DNA of 64,000 nt, from NCBI RefSeq assembly GCF_001889545.1, contig NZ_CP018194.1:1462501-1526500 (forward strand), read 5' to 3'. Numbering within the stretch: position 1 is the first letter of the stretch; the number at the start of each line of letters is the position of its first letter. This stretch comes from Granulibacter bethesdensis (GTDB lineage: Bacteria > Pseudomonadota > Alphaproteobacteria > Acetobacterales > Acetobacteraceae). Below the pieces are notes generated by a model, which worked only from the letters and a program-made list of their open reading frames with translations, was not told the DNA's origin and made no database searches. Position numbers and translations under genes: made by a program. Shown here one piece after another: positions 32,403-42,078 of the stretch.

Positions 32403-32852
32403 ATGCTGAGTTCTGTTCTGCTGGCCGTCCATCTGCTGGGAACCGTGCTTTGGGTGGGCGGCATGATTTTCGCCCTGTTCGTGCTGCGGCCTCACCTCAT
32501 CCTCATTCAGCCTGCCGAACGCACCACCTTTCATATGGCCGTACTGGGACGTTTTTTTGCCCTTCTGCGATTGGCCATCCCGGCAATTCTGCTCAGCGGT
32601 TTTATCATGAGCTTCAGCCTGTATGGCTCTTTCGCCCATGCCCCGTGGCAGGTGCATGCCATGACACTGACCGGCCTGATCATGGCCTGTGTCTACGGTG
32701 CCATCCTGAGTGGGCCATGGCGCAGTCTTCAGAACGGCGCGATCCCTCCTGCCAGCGCTTTTGACCGGATCAGGCGACTGGTGCATGTGAATTTCGGGCT
32801 GGGTTTCATCACGATCATCATTGCATGCACAATCCGGACCTATATCGGTTGA
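32403..32852 (+). CDS. CopD-like small integral membrane protein
   Basis: 149 residues, four membrane segments. The N-terminal HLLGTVLWVGGMIFALFVLRP has the conserved His and WVGGM of the CopD family, and RRLVHVNFGLGFITIIIA near the end carries a second His. Such small proteins are annotated as copper-resistance D or DUF2269-like; whether they handle copper or heme is not known. I start at the ATG at 32403, where the hydrophobic N-terminus begins. It reads towards the RND operon, but 191 bases separate them. Confidence 0.65.
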   Translation: MLSSVLLAVHLLGTVLWVGGMIFALFVLRPHLILIQPAERTTFHMAVLGRFFALLRLAIPAILLSGFIMSFSLYGSFAHAPWQVHAMTLTGLIMACVYGAILSGPWRSLQNGAIPPASAFDRIRRLVHVNFGLGFITIIIACTIRTYIG

Positions 32853-33043
32853 AAGGGATCATGGCGGGATAGACATATTTCCGTTACAATTTCCTGTTCC
32901 CTTCCACCCTGTCTCTCATTGGCCATTCTCTGGAAACGCGTGCCGAGTATTACGCCCTCGCCATCAGCCGAACGGTACTACCCTATGCTTCGGCGTCAGG
33001 CATTCCTGTTCCTAGTCATTCAGCCGGAAGCACGAGATCACGT

Positions 33044-34504
33044 ATGGCGGTAAGAACATGGGCTCCGGGCCCGTTTCTGGCGGCTGTTCTGGGGGCCTGC
33101 TCGCTCGGGCCCAGCTGGAAATCACCAGATGTCGATATTCCCGCCGCTTTTCGTGCCACCCCTGCCAGCGCACAGGCAGCATGGCCGTCTACTGAGTGGT
33201 GGCGTGACTTCAACCAGCCGGAACTGACGGAGCTGATGGAAGAAGCCAAGGCGCGCAATTTTGACATCGCTGCTGCCATTGCCCGTGTCCGTCAAGCTGA
33301 TGCACAGGCCCGCGTCTCCGGTGCGCCGCTGCTGCCCGCCTCATCCCTGTCCGGAGGCCATTCATGGAATCAGACGGCACGGACCAAAAACGGGGCATCC
33401 GGTGTCTCTGTCGGGGCGGGCAACACCATCCTGACACCTGGCAATCATACCAATGAAGTCCGGCAGTATAATATTTCTGATACGATCAGTTATGAACTGG
33501 ATTTCTGGGGCAAAAATCGCGCGACCTTCGAGGCCGCGAAAGAAAGCGCCCAATACAGCCGTTTCGATCAGGCCACCGTCGCGCTGACGACGACAGCCGC
33601 TGTCGCCACCACCTATTTCAATATTCTGGGCTTTCAGGCGCGTGTCGCCATTGCCGAGGACAATCTGCGGCAGAGCGAGGAAACACTGAAGGTCATCCGG
33701 GCCCGTTTTGAGGCAGGGACTGCCTCTCTGCTGGATGTCTCACAGCAGGAAGCGCTGGTGGAGGGATTACGCGCCAACGTCCCGGCACTCCGTTCCCAGC
33801 TGGAACAGCAGGTGATCAGCCTCGGTCTGCTGGTGGGTCGGCCACCGGAAATGGTCTCCGTCAAAGGAGGATCGCTGGAACAGGCGACCATTCCGCAACC
33901 AGCCCCTGGTCTGCCCGTTGATCTGGTGGCGCGGAGGCCGGATATTGCCGCCGCCGAAGCTCAGCTTGCCTCCGCCAACGCCAATATCAAGGTTGCCCGG
34001 GCAAAGTTCTTTCCCTCCTTTACCCTGACGGCCAGCGGGGGCTTTCAGGCCTTGACGATGGCCTACCTGTTTACGCCCCAGGGGCAGATTGCCAGCCTCA
34101 GCACCAGCGTGGCCCAGACAGTTTTCGATAACGGCGTTCTGTTCGGTAATCTTGATATTGCCAAAGGCCGCTATGAAGAGTTGCTCGCGACCTATCGTAA
34201 GGCCGTGGTACAGGCTTTCACAGATGTGGAAAATGCCATCACCTCCTATCGCTATGCCACTGAACAGGAAGCGATGCAGCGCAAGGCCGTGGAAGTCTCC
34301 CGACGCGCCGCCGACGTGGCGCGCGCCCAGCTTCTGGCCGGAGTGATTGATGTCACCGCCCTGTTGCAGGCGCAGCAGACCTTGTTCAGTAATCAGGCCA
34401 CCCTGGCGCAGGTCAGGCTTTCGCGATTTGAAGCGGTCATCAATCTCTACAAGGCCCTTGGCGGCGGCTGGACCCGCCTGCCCCCTCCCGGACAAAAGAT
34501 ATGA
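33044..34504 (+). CDS. RND efflux outer-membrane lipoprotein (NodT/OprM family)
   Basis: 486 residues, the TolC-like exit duct of a tripartite efflux pump. The N-terminus carries a lipobox LGAC with Cys19 as the likely lipidation site, so it is probably moved to the outer membrane by the Lol system. Two OEP repeats are seen (about 55-245 and 270-470), each with a coiled-coil AQARV...ALT block. VRAR-like RARFEAGTASLLDVSQQEALVEG and LARRPDIAAAEAQLASANANI are family motifs. It overlaps the next gene by 4 bases (ATGA). No substrate can be predicted. Confidence 0.93.
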   Translation: MAVRTWAPGPFLAAVLGACSLGPSWKSPDVDIPAAFRATPASAQAAWPSTEWWRDFNQPELTELMEEAKARNFDIAAAIARVRQADAQARVSGAPLLPASSLSGGHSWNQTARTKNGASGVSVGAGNTILTPGNHTNEVRQYNISDTISYELDFWGKNRATFEAAKESAQYSRFDQATVALTTTAAVATTYFNILGFQARVAIAEDNLRQSEETLKVIRARFEAGTASLLDVSQQEALVEGLRANVPALRSQLEQQVISLGLLVGRPPEMVSVKGGSLEQATIPQPAPGLPVDLVARRPDIAAAEAQLASANANIKVARAKFFPSFTLTASGGFQALTMAYLFTPQGQIASLSTSVAQTVFDNGVLFGNLDIAKGRYEELLATYRKAVVQAFTDVENAITSYRYATEQEAMQRKAVEVSRRAADVARAQLLAGVIDVTALLQAQQTLFSNQATLAQVRLSRFEAVINLYKALGGGWTRLPPPGQKI

Positions 34505-35742
34505 AATTCCGTACTGTCGCGATCTGGCTGCTTCTGGTTGCCGCTGCGGGAGGCGGCGTTTACTGGCTGATCAGCCATACGAAACAACCCCGGCAGCATC
34601 ACGCTGGTGGAAGGTCCATGCAGAGGGACCGCAATCATGCCGTGGTCGTAAGAGCCGCAGAAGTCATAACGCAGGATATTCCGGTCTTTCTGGACGGGCT
34701 GGGGACCGTACAGGGCTTCTACACAGTGACGGTTCAGCCGATGGTCAGTGGACCGCTGCTGGAAGTCCGCTTCACCGAAGGTCAGGATGTCCATCGTGGC
34801 GATATCCTGGCGCAGATCAATCCCCGGACCTATCAGGCGACGCTCGACCAGTATATCGCCAAGAAAGCACAGGATGAGGCCAATCTCGCCAATGCGAAGC
34901 TCGATCTGAAGCGCTATGAGCAATTAGGGCGGAACAACTACACCTCGGCCCAGACACTGGCCACCCAGCGGGCCACGGTGGCGCAGAATGAAGCACTGGT
35001 GAAGCAGGATCAGGCGCTGATCGACGGCGCCCGTACCAATCTGGAATGGACCACAATCCGCGCCCCGATTGATGGCCGCACCGGATTGCGACAAGTGGAT
35101 GTCGGCAATCTTATCAGCAGCAGTTCCACCAACGGTCTGGTGGTGATCACGCAGATCGAGCCAATCGCCGTTATCTTCACATTGCCTCAGCAGATTCTGC
35201 CCAGACTGATACGCGCCATTCAGCACGAAAACGGCAAACCCCTTTCAGTTATCGCCCTGCCGCAAGGCAATGCAACAGGTGGCGAGCGCCCGGATGATCC
35301 GGACGTTCTGGATACAGGAACACTGACCGTGCTGAACAACCAGGTGGACAGCACCACCGGTACGGTAAAGCTGAAAGCCGTGTTTCCGAATAAAAATCAC
35401 CTTCTCTGGCCTGGTGGTTTTGTGAATGCCCGTCTGCTGGTGGAAACTTTGCATGGTGCCATCACAGTACCGCCTCTGGCGATTCAGCACGGACCGGACA
35501 GCGCTTTTGTCTGGATCGTCAACAAGGATAAAACCGTTTCAAGACGCACTGTCACAACCGGCCAGGAAAACCAGAATGCGGTCGTGATCAGGGACGGTGT
35601 GCATCCAGGCGAAACAGTTGTGCTGGATGGCGCGTCCCGCCTGACTGATGGCGCAACTGTCAGTATTGCCACCGATCAGCCGCCGGGACAGACACACCCC
35701 CCGCAAAAGACCCATCCGCATGGGAACAGGCCGCACGGATGA
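34501..35742 (+). CDS. mdtA: RND efflux membrane fusion protein, MdtA-like
   Basis: 413 residues. A membrane anchor lies at about 5-24, followed by the periplasmic adaptor: barrel-sandwich half VTVQPMVSGPLLEVRFTEGQDV, alpha-hairpin (about 110-175), second half TIRAPIDGRTGLRQVDVGN, and beta-barrel and membrane-proximal domains to about 390. The tail is Pro/His/Gly-rich. It bridges pump and duct. Sequence and the following pair of pumps match the MdtABC class. It overlaps both neighbours by 4 bases. Confidence 0.9.
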   Translation: MKFRTVAIWLLLVAAAGGGVYWLISHTKQPRQHHAGGRSMQRDRNHAVVVRAAEVITQDIPVFLDGLGTVQGFYTVTVQPMVSGPLLEVRFTEGQDVHRGDILAQINPRTYQATLDQYIAKKAQDEANLANAKLDLKRYEQLGRNNYTSAQTLATQRATVAQNEALVKQDQALIDGARTNLEWTTIRAPIDGRTGLRQVDVGNLISSSSTNGLVVITQIEPIAVIFTLPQQILPRLIRAIQHENGKPLSVIALPQGNATGGERPDDPDVLDTGTLTVLNNQVDSTTGTVKLKAVFPNKNHLLWPGGFVNARLLVETLHGAITVPPLAIQHGPDSAFVWIVNKDKTVSRRTVTTGQENQNAVVIRDGVHPGETVVLDGASRLTDGATVSIATDQPPGQTHPPQKTHPHGNRPHG

Positions 35743-38700
35743 ATATATCCGCGCCCTTCATCGCGCGCCCGATCGCAACCTCCCTGCTGGCGATTGCAGT
35801 GATGCTCGGCGGATTGCTGGGTTATCTATGGCTGCCGGTTTCCTCTCTGCCGGAGGTCGATTTTCCGACCATACAGGTGATGACCCGTTTGCCCGGTCTC
35901 AGCCCTACCGGCTCCGCCCTTCTGCTGACAGCGCCGCTGGAGCGCCAGTTTGGACAGATTCCTGGTCTGACAAGCATGATCTCCACCAGTGCCGATGGAA
36001 TCAGCCAGATCACGCTGCAATTCGATCTGTCCCGCAACATGGACAGCGCGGCGCAGGATGTTCAGGCTGCCATCAATGCTGCCAATGGAACACTGCCGGC
36101 AAACCTGCCCTATCCGCCGACATATTCAAAAATCAATCCGGCGGATGCACCGATCCTGTCTCTGGCCCTGACATCCGGGACTGTACCACTGGATGCAATT
36201 GCAGATATTACCGATACTGTTCTGCAACCCAAACTCTCCCAGCTCCCGGGCGTCGGACGGGCCACCATTCAGGGCAGCCTGCGCAAGGCCGTACGGATCA
36301 GGCTGTTGCCGGATCGATTGGCGGCTTATGGCCTGTCTCTGGAAGATGTACGCAATGCGGTTTCCAATGCGAATGTGAACGGGGCCAAAGGCGGTTTCGA
36401 CGGTGCTGAACGCTCTATCCAGCTGGGAGCCAATGATCAGCTTGTATCGCCTGATGCCTATCGTTCTCTGGTCATCGCATGGCGCAATAACGCACCCGTC
36501 CGGCTGTCAAATATTGCCAGCATCGTCAACGGACTTGAAAACGATCATGTCGGGGCATGGGTTCTTCGCAGCGGAACACAGCAGTCAGCCGTCGTACTGG
36601 ATATCCAGCGCCAGCCCGGAGCCAATATCGTCGCAACCGTCGGCGCAATCAGGGAAGCCCTGCCCGAATTACAGAATGCTCTTCCGGCAGGCGTGCAGCT
36701 TTCCATCATTGCCGACCGTACCGATACCATCCGCGCCTCCGTCACTGAGGTCGAGATCACACTGCTTCTGTCGATTTTTCTGGTGGTCGCGGTGATCTAT
36801 CTGTTTCTGGGTTCGCTGCGGGCGACAATCATCCCCGGCATTGCGCTGCCGCTTTCCCTGATCGGCACGTTCGCGGTGATGTATGAGGCAGGATACAGTC
36901 TCGATAATCTTTCCCTGATGGCGCTGACCATCGCGACCGGGTTTGTGGTCGATGATGCCATCGTCATGATAGAAAACGTAGTGCGGTATATCGAGCGCGG
37001 GGTGCCTCCACTTCAGGCCGCTTATGAAGGGGCACGGCAGATCGGCTTCACCATCATATCGCTGACCGTCTCGCTGGTGGCCGTGTTCATACCGCTGCTG
37101 TTCATGTCCGGTGTGGTAGGGCGACTGTTCAAGGAATTTGCCATTACGCTCACCGTGGCGGTGGTCGTTTCCGCGGTGATTTCCCTGACGCTGACCCCGA
37201 TGATGTGCGGCAGATTATTGCGGCCACTGCATGAGGAGCGGCCCGGTCTGCTGCCACGTCTGTTTGAGCGTGGATTTGCCGCCTGTCTGGAGCTCTACCG
37301 CCGCACGCTGCGTATCGCTCTGGCACACCAGAGCGCGGTACTGCTGGTTGCCTTCTCCTCCCTTGCCATCACCATCATCCTGTATGTGATCACTCCGAAA
37401 GGATTTCTGCCTGCCCAGGATACCGGGATCATCACGATCGTCACGGAGGCCGACCAGAGTGTTTCCATCAAGCGGATGGGCACCCTGCAAAACGATGCCG
37501 CCCGCCTTCTGGCCATGGATCCGGCCGTGGAAACGATCACGTCTCTGGTCGGGGTCGGCACGACCAATGCCACGCCCAATACAGGCCGCTTGACCGTCGT
37601 GCTGAAACCGCCAGCCCTCCGTGATCCGGTGCTGGAAGTGATCGACCGGTTTCGCACCATCTTCGCACATCAACCCGGCCTGACAGCGTATATGCAGGCG
37701 CAACAGGATATCCAGATAGGAACCCGCATCACCCGTACCCAGTATCAGTACACCATCATCGATACGGATGTGAGAGAGCTTCAGCAATGGGCACCTCGTC
37801 TGCTGCATACGCTGAAAGCATTGCCCATGTTGCAGGATGTTGCTTCTGATCAGCAGGATCAGGGCAGCGCGATCATGATCACTGTCGATCGCGCCGCTGC
37901 CATGCGCCTTGGCATTACCGTGCAGGCAATTGAGGATACTCTGTACGATGCCTTCGGGCAGCGGCAGATCTCCACCATCTATGCGCAGTCCAACCAGTAT
38001 CGCGTGGTGCTGGAATCCGATCCCGCATGGCAGGCTTTGCCCGATGTGCTGAGCCGGCTGCGGGTTCCGGGGCAGAACGACACGCAGGTTCCGCTGGCAG
38101 CGGTGGCAACGCTTGCACCGGTCAGCGCCCCCCTTGCCATTACTCATCAGGAGCAGTTCCCCTCCATCACTTTCAGCTTCAATCTGGCACCCGGTATATC
38201 CCTGGAACAGGCCATGAGCGGTATCTCTGACGCCAGCCTCCAGATTGGGGTGCCGGAAACAATTGCCGGTTCCTATTCCGGCGATGCCGCCGAGTTCCAA
38301 CGCAGTCTGGCCAGCGAGCCATGGCTTATCCTTGCAGCGATCATCGTGATCTACATCGTGCTGGGCGTGCTGTATGAGAGCACAATCCACCCCGTCACCA
38401 TCCTCTCCACCCTGCCATCCGCGGGGATCGGCGCGCTTCTGGCCCTGATGGCGACCGGAACCGATCTTTCCCTGGTGGCGCTGATCGGCATCGTGCTGCT
38501 GATGGGGATCGTCAAGAAAAACGCGATCATGATGATCGACTTCGCTATCGAGGCGGAGCGGGATCGTGGGCTTTCCCCCGCGGCAGCGATTGAGGAAGCC
38601 TGTCTGCTGCGCTTCCGTCCCATCATCATGACGACAGCCGCCGCCTTGCTGGGGGCATTGCCGCTGGCGCTCCAGCATGGAGCCGGATCGGAATTACGCT

Positions 38701-38852
38701 ATCCACTGGGCGTCACCATCATTGGTGGCCTGCTGCTGAGCCAGTTGCTGACCCTTTATACTACACCGGTCATCTATCTGATGATGGAGCGTCTGCGCAT
38801 TCGCCTCAACCATGGCCGCAAGCCCGGCCCGCTGGATCTGCCGGCAGACTGA
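35739..38852 (+). CDS. mdtB: RND multidrug efflux permease, MdtB-like
   Basis: 1037 residues, full-length HAE1-type proton-driven pump with twelve membrane helices and two large periplasmic loops. The TM4 proton-relay aspartates are in GFVVDDAIVMIENVVRYIE, and the TM11 block GIVLLMGIVKKNAIMMIDFA is intact. In E. coli MdtB and MdtC assemble as a B2C heterotrimer (family knowledge), which the tandem arrangement suggests here. The ATG overlaps the mdtA stop codon (ATGA). Confidence 0.92.
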   Translation: MNISAPFIARPIATSLLAIAVMLGGLLGYLWLPVSSLPEVDFPTIQVMTRLPGLSPTGSALLLTAPLERQFGQIPGLTSMISTSADGISQITLQFDLSRNMDSAAQDVQAAINAANGTLPANLPYPPTYSKINPADAPILSLALTSGTVPLDAIADITDTVLQPKLSQLPGVGRATIQGSLRKAVRIRLLPDRLAAYGLSLEDVRNAVSNANVNGAKGGFDGAERSIQLGANDQLVSPDAYRSLVIAWRNNAPVRLSNIASIVNGLENDHVGAWVLRSGTQQSAVVLDIQRQPGANIVATVGAIREALPELQNALPAGVQLSIIADRTDTIRASVTEVEITLLLSIFLVVAVIYLFLGSLRATIIPGIALPLSLIGTFAVMYEAGYSLDNLSLMALTIATGFVVDDAIVMIENVVRYIERGVPPLQAAYEGARQIGFTIISLTVSLVAVFIPLLFMSGVVGRLFKEFAITLTVAVVVSAVISLTLTPMMCGRLLRPLHEERPGLLPRLFERGFAACLELYRRTLRIALAHQSAVLLVAFSSLAITIILYVITPKGFLPAQDTGIITIVTEADQSVSIKRMGTLQNDAARLLAMDPAVETITSLVGVGTTNATPNTGRLTVVLKPPALRDPVLEVIDRFRTIFAHQPGLTAYMQAQQDIQIGTRITRTQYQYTIIDTDVRELQQWAPRLLHTLKALPMLQDVASDQQDQGSAIMITVDRAAAMRLGITVQAIEDTLYDAFGQRQISTIYAQSNQYRVVLESDPAWQALPDVLSRLRVPGQNDTQVPLAAVATLAPVSAPLAITHQEQFPSITFSFNLAPGISLEQAMSGISDASLQIGVPETIAGSYSGDAAEFQRSLASEPWLILAAIIVIYIVLGVLYESTIHPVTILSTLPSAGIGALLALMATGTDLSLVALIGIVLLMGIVKKNAIMMIDFAIEAERDRGLSPAAAIEEACLLRFRPIIMTTAAALLGALPLALQHGAGSELRYPLGVTIIGGLLLSQLLTLYTTPVIYLMMERLRIRLNHGRKPGPLDLPAD

Positions 38853-38855
38853 GCG

Positions 38856-41800
38856 ATGAATGTCTCCCTGCCCTTCATCCTGCGTCCGGTGGCAACGATC
38901 CTGCTTTCCATCGGTATTCTGCTGACCGGGATTATCGCCTATCGTTTTCTGCCGGTTTCCGCGCTGCCCAGTGTCGATCTTCCCGCCATCGTGGTGTTCG
39001 TCAATCAGCCCGGTGCCGATCCGGAAACCATGGCAAGCTCCATCGCCGCGCCGCTGGAGCGCAGGCTGGGAGAGATTTCCGGTGTCATGGAGCTGATCTC
39101 CACCAACTCCGTGGGTGCCAGCAATATCGTCGTGATTTTCGATCTCGACAGAAGCGTCGATTCTGCCGCGCAGGATGTGCAGGCCGCCATCAATGCCGCC
39201 CGTGCTGATCTTCCATCCGATCTTCCGGTCAGCCCCTTCATCCGCAAATTCAATCCTGCTGAGGCGCCGGTGATGATGATCGCGCTGACCTCTGACAGCC
39301 ATACCATCCGCGAGCTGTACGATCTGGCCGACAGCATGCTCGGACAAAGACTGGCTCAGGTGAATGGCGTCAGTCAGGTACAGATCAATGGTGCGGAAAA
39401 ACCCGCTGTCCGTATCAGCACCGATCCGATGCGTCTGGCGGCAGCCAGCCTGTCCGGGCAGGATCTGTACAATGTCGTCCGCAACACCAACGTTACCCAG
39501 CCAACCGGTGTCATCGAAAACGGCGATGTAAGGCGGGCTATCCTGATCAACGGTCAGATCGATGATGCGGAATCATACCGAAAAGTCGTGCTCAAGGCAT
39601 CGAATGGCAGCTTTCTACGTCTGGGAGATGTCACCGACATCGTAGATGGCGTGGCGAATACGCGGCTTTCCGCCACCAGTAATGGAAAACCTGCGATCCT
39701 GCTGCAGATTTCCAAACAATCAGGCGCCAACGTCATCGAGACCGTTGATGGGGTGAAGAAAATCCTGCCCCAGCTTCGCTCCTGGCTTCCCGGCGATATC
39801 AACATGTCGATCGTGGTTGATCGCACCGGCACGATCCGTGCAAGCGTCGATGATGTACAGTTCACATTACTGATCAGTGTGGTGCTGGTTCTGATGGTCG
39901 TGTTTGTGTTCATGCGCCGTCTGATGCCGACCATCGCCGCTGCCGTGACTGTGCCACTCTCCATTTCCGGGACGCTGGGGGCCATGTGGCTGCTGGACTA
40001 CTCGCTCGATAATTTCTCGCTGATGGCCATTACCATCGGGGTCGGGTTCGTGGTCGATGATGCCATCGTCATGATCGAGAATATCGTCCGTCACATGGAA
40101 ATGGGTAAAAGCCGCCTGCGTGCCGCCATCGATGGCGCCTCCCAGATCGGTTTCACTGTGGTTTCCATCACCCTGTCCCTGCTGGCAGTGTTCATTCCGA
40201 TCATCTTCATGCCGGGCATCCAGGGGAGGCTGTTCCACGAGTTCGTCATGACGCTGAGTGTCAGCATTGTCATTTCCGCCATCGTATCTCTGACCCTCAC
40301 CCCGATGCTGATGGGTGTGTTTGGACGACAGGTTCATGCGCTGGAAAATCCCCTGCTACGGCGATGGGATGAGCGCGTGGAACACCTGCTGAACGGGATC
40401 GAGCGGCTTTACCTTCGAACGCTTGGCTGGGCGCTGAAACATTCCGTTCTGATGCTGCTCAGCATGCTGCTGACGATTGCCGTCACCATCACGCTGTACC
40501 GTGCTATTCCCAAAAGCTTCCTGCCTATTCAGGATACCGGCCTGTTGCAGGGAACCACGATTGCCAGGCCGGATATTTCCTATGCTGCCATGCGCGATCT
40601 GCAGCACAGGGCCGAGGCTATCATCCGCGCCGATCCGGCCGTCCTGAATGTGGATGGACGCGTCGGCGTCTCGAACGGCTTCAACGCGCTCAATCGCGGC
40701 ATGATGTATATTCAGCTGAAGCCGCTGGAGAAACGCCATGTTTCGTCAGAACAGGTGATCGCCAGACTCAGGCCGAAACTCGGCACCATTCTTGGATTGG
40801 AGACATTTCTGCACTCATTACAGGATCTGCGTATGGGTGGCAGAGAGGATTCCGGACAGTTTGAATATGTCCTGCAGGCGGATGATATCAGGCAATTGCG
40901 CAGCTGGGCGCAGCGTTTACAGAAGCGTCTGCAGAATGTACCCGAGATTGCCGATGTCTCCTCTGATCAGGATCATGCCGGACCAGAAATTGATATCATC
41001 ATTGATCGTGATACCGCTTCCCGTCTTGGTACCACTGTCAGCGGGATTGATTCCGCGCTGAACAATGCTTTTTCACAGCGACAGATTTCACGCATCTATA
41101 CTGATCGTAACCAGTATCAGGTGGTGCTTCAGGCCCTGCCCTCGCTCCAGAGCAGCCCGGCTGGGCTGAACACGCTGTATGTTCCTGCCACCAACGTCAA
41201 TGGCACCGCGGCCCCCGCCACAGCCAGCCGTGCCACGCTTCAGAACGCGACGGGACAGGTTACGCTGGGCAGTGCAGTCGGCGGCACCCAAATCGGCGGT
41301 AATCAGGTGCCGTTGATGGCGCTGGCCCATACACAATACACGACCGCCCCACTCTCCATTGATCATGAAGCCGGTTTTCCCTCGGCATCGCTCAGCTTCA
41401 ACATCAAGCCCGGCATTCCGGTCAGCACTGCCCAGGACGCCGTTCTGGAAGCTGTGCGTTCGCTCGGGATGCCCGCCAGCATACGCGGAGAGTTCGGCGG
41501 CAATCTCGCACTGTTCAAAAAAGCCGGGCAGGCCATGCCTTTTCTGCTGATCGGCGCACTGGCAGCCATCTACATCGTGCTGGGTGTTCTGTATGAAAGC
41601 CTCATTCAGCCGCTGACGATCCTCTCCACACTGCCTTCGGCGGGGCTGGGTGCGCTGATCGCACTGCTACTCGCAGGGGTTGATCTCTCCCTGATCAGCA
41701 TTATCGGCATCGTGTTACTGATGGGGATCGTCAAGAAAAACGGCATCATGCTGGTAGATTTCGCACTGGAGCAGCAACGGGATGCCGGGCTGGATGCCGC

Positions 41801-42056
41801 CAGCGCCATCCGCGAAGCCTGTGCCGAACGGTTCCGCCCGATCCTGATGACAACACTTGCAGCGCTTCTCGGAGCAGTGCCGTTGGCATTTTCATTCGGC
41901 ACAGGCGCAGAGCTGCGGCAGCCGCTGGGCATTTCTATCATCGGCGGGCTGATAGCCAGTCAGATACTGACGCTCTATACCACGCCGATCATCTATCTGG
42001 CACTTGAAAAGCTGGCCAGACGAGGCAGACCGCGCCCGGCCATTGATCCTTCCTGA
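38856..42056 (+). CDS. mdtC: RND multidrug efflux permease, MdtC-like
   Basis: 1066 residues. The same topology as its neighbour, with GFVVDDAIVMIENIVRHME in TM4 and GIVLLMGIVKKNGIMLVDFA in TM11. Relative to mdtB it has an insertion of about 25 residues rich in Thr/Ala/Asn near residues 785-815 (NVNGTAAPATASRATLQN). Starts 3 bases after mdtB and ends 22 bases before the convergent GH15 gene; no terminator is visible between them. Confidence 0.92.
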   Translation: MNVSLPFILRPVATILLSIGILLTGIIAYRFLPVSALPSVDLPAIVVFVNQPGADPETMASSIAAPLERRLGEISGVMELISTNSVGASNIVVIFDLDRSVDSAAQDVQAAINAARADLPSDLPVSPFIRKFNPAEAPVMMIALTSDSHTIRELYDLADSMLGQRLAQVNGVSQVQINGAEKPAVRISTDPMRLAAASLSGQDLYNVVRNTNVTQPTGVIENGDVRRAILINGQIDDAESYRKVVLKASNGSFLRLGDVTDIVDGVANTRLSATSNGKPAILLQISKQSGANVIETVDGVKKILPQLRSWLPGDINMSIVVDRTGTIRASVDDVQFTLLISVVLVLMVVFVFMRRLMPTIAAAVTVPLSISGTLGAMWLLDYSLDNFSLMAITIGVGFVVDDAIVMIENIVRHMEMGKSRLRAAIDGASQIGFTVVSITLSLLAVFIPIIFMPGIQGRLFHEFVMTLSVSIVISAIVSLTLTPMLMGVFGRQVHALENPLLRRWDERVEHLLNGIERLYLRTLGWALKHSVLMLLSMLLTIAVTITLYRAIPKSFLPIQDTGLLQGTTIARPDISYAAMRDLQHRAEAIIRADPAVLNVDGRVGVSNGFNALNRGMMYIQLKPLEKRHVSSEQVIARLRPKLGTILGLETFLHSLQDLRMGGREDSGQFEYVLQADDIRQLRSWAQRLQKRLQNVPEIADVSSDQDHAGPEIDIIIDRDTASRLGTTVSGIDSALNNAFSQRQISRIYTDRNQYQVVLQALPSLQSSPAGLNTLYVPATNVNGTAAPATASRATLQNATGQVTLGSAVGGTQIGGNQVPLMALAHTQYTTAPLSIDHEAGFPSASLSFNIKPGIPVSTAQDAVLEAVRSLGMPASIRGEFGGNLALFKKAGQAMPFLLIGALAAIYIVLGVLYESLIQPLTILSTLPSAGLGALIALLLAGVDLSLISIIGIVLLMGIVKKNGIMLVDFALEQQRDAGLDAASAIREACAERFRPILMTTLAALLGAVPLAFSFGTGAELRQPLGISIIGGLIASQILTLYTTPIIYLALEKLARRGRPRPAIDPS

Positions 42057-42078
42057 ACCTTGTTTCTCCTTAAAGGAT

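Noticed and set aside
37215-38678. 487-codon open frame antisense to the MdtB-like pump
   Set aside because: Same composition artefact; low-complexity His/Gln/Gly product and no ribosome site or homology.
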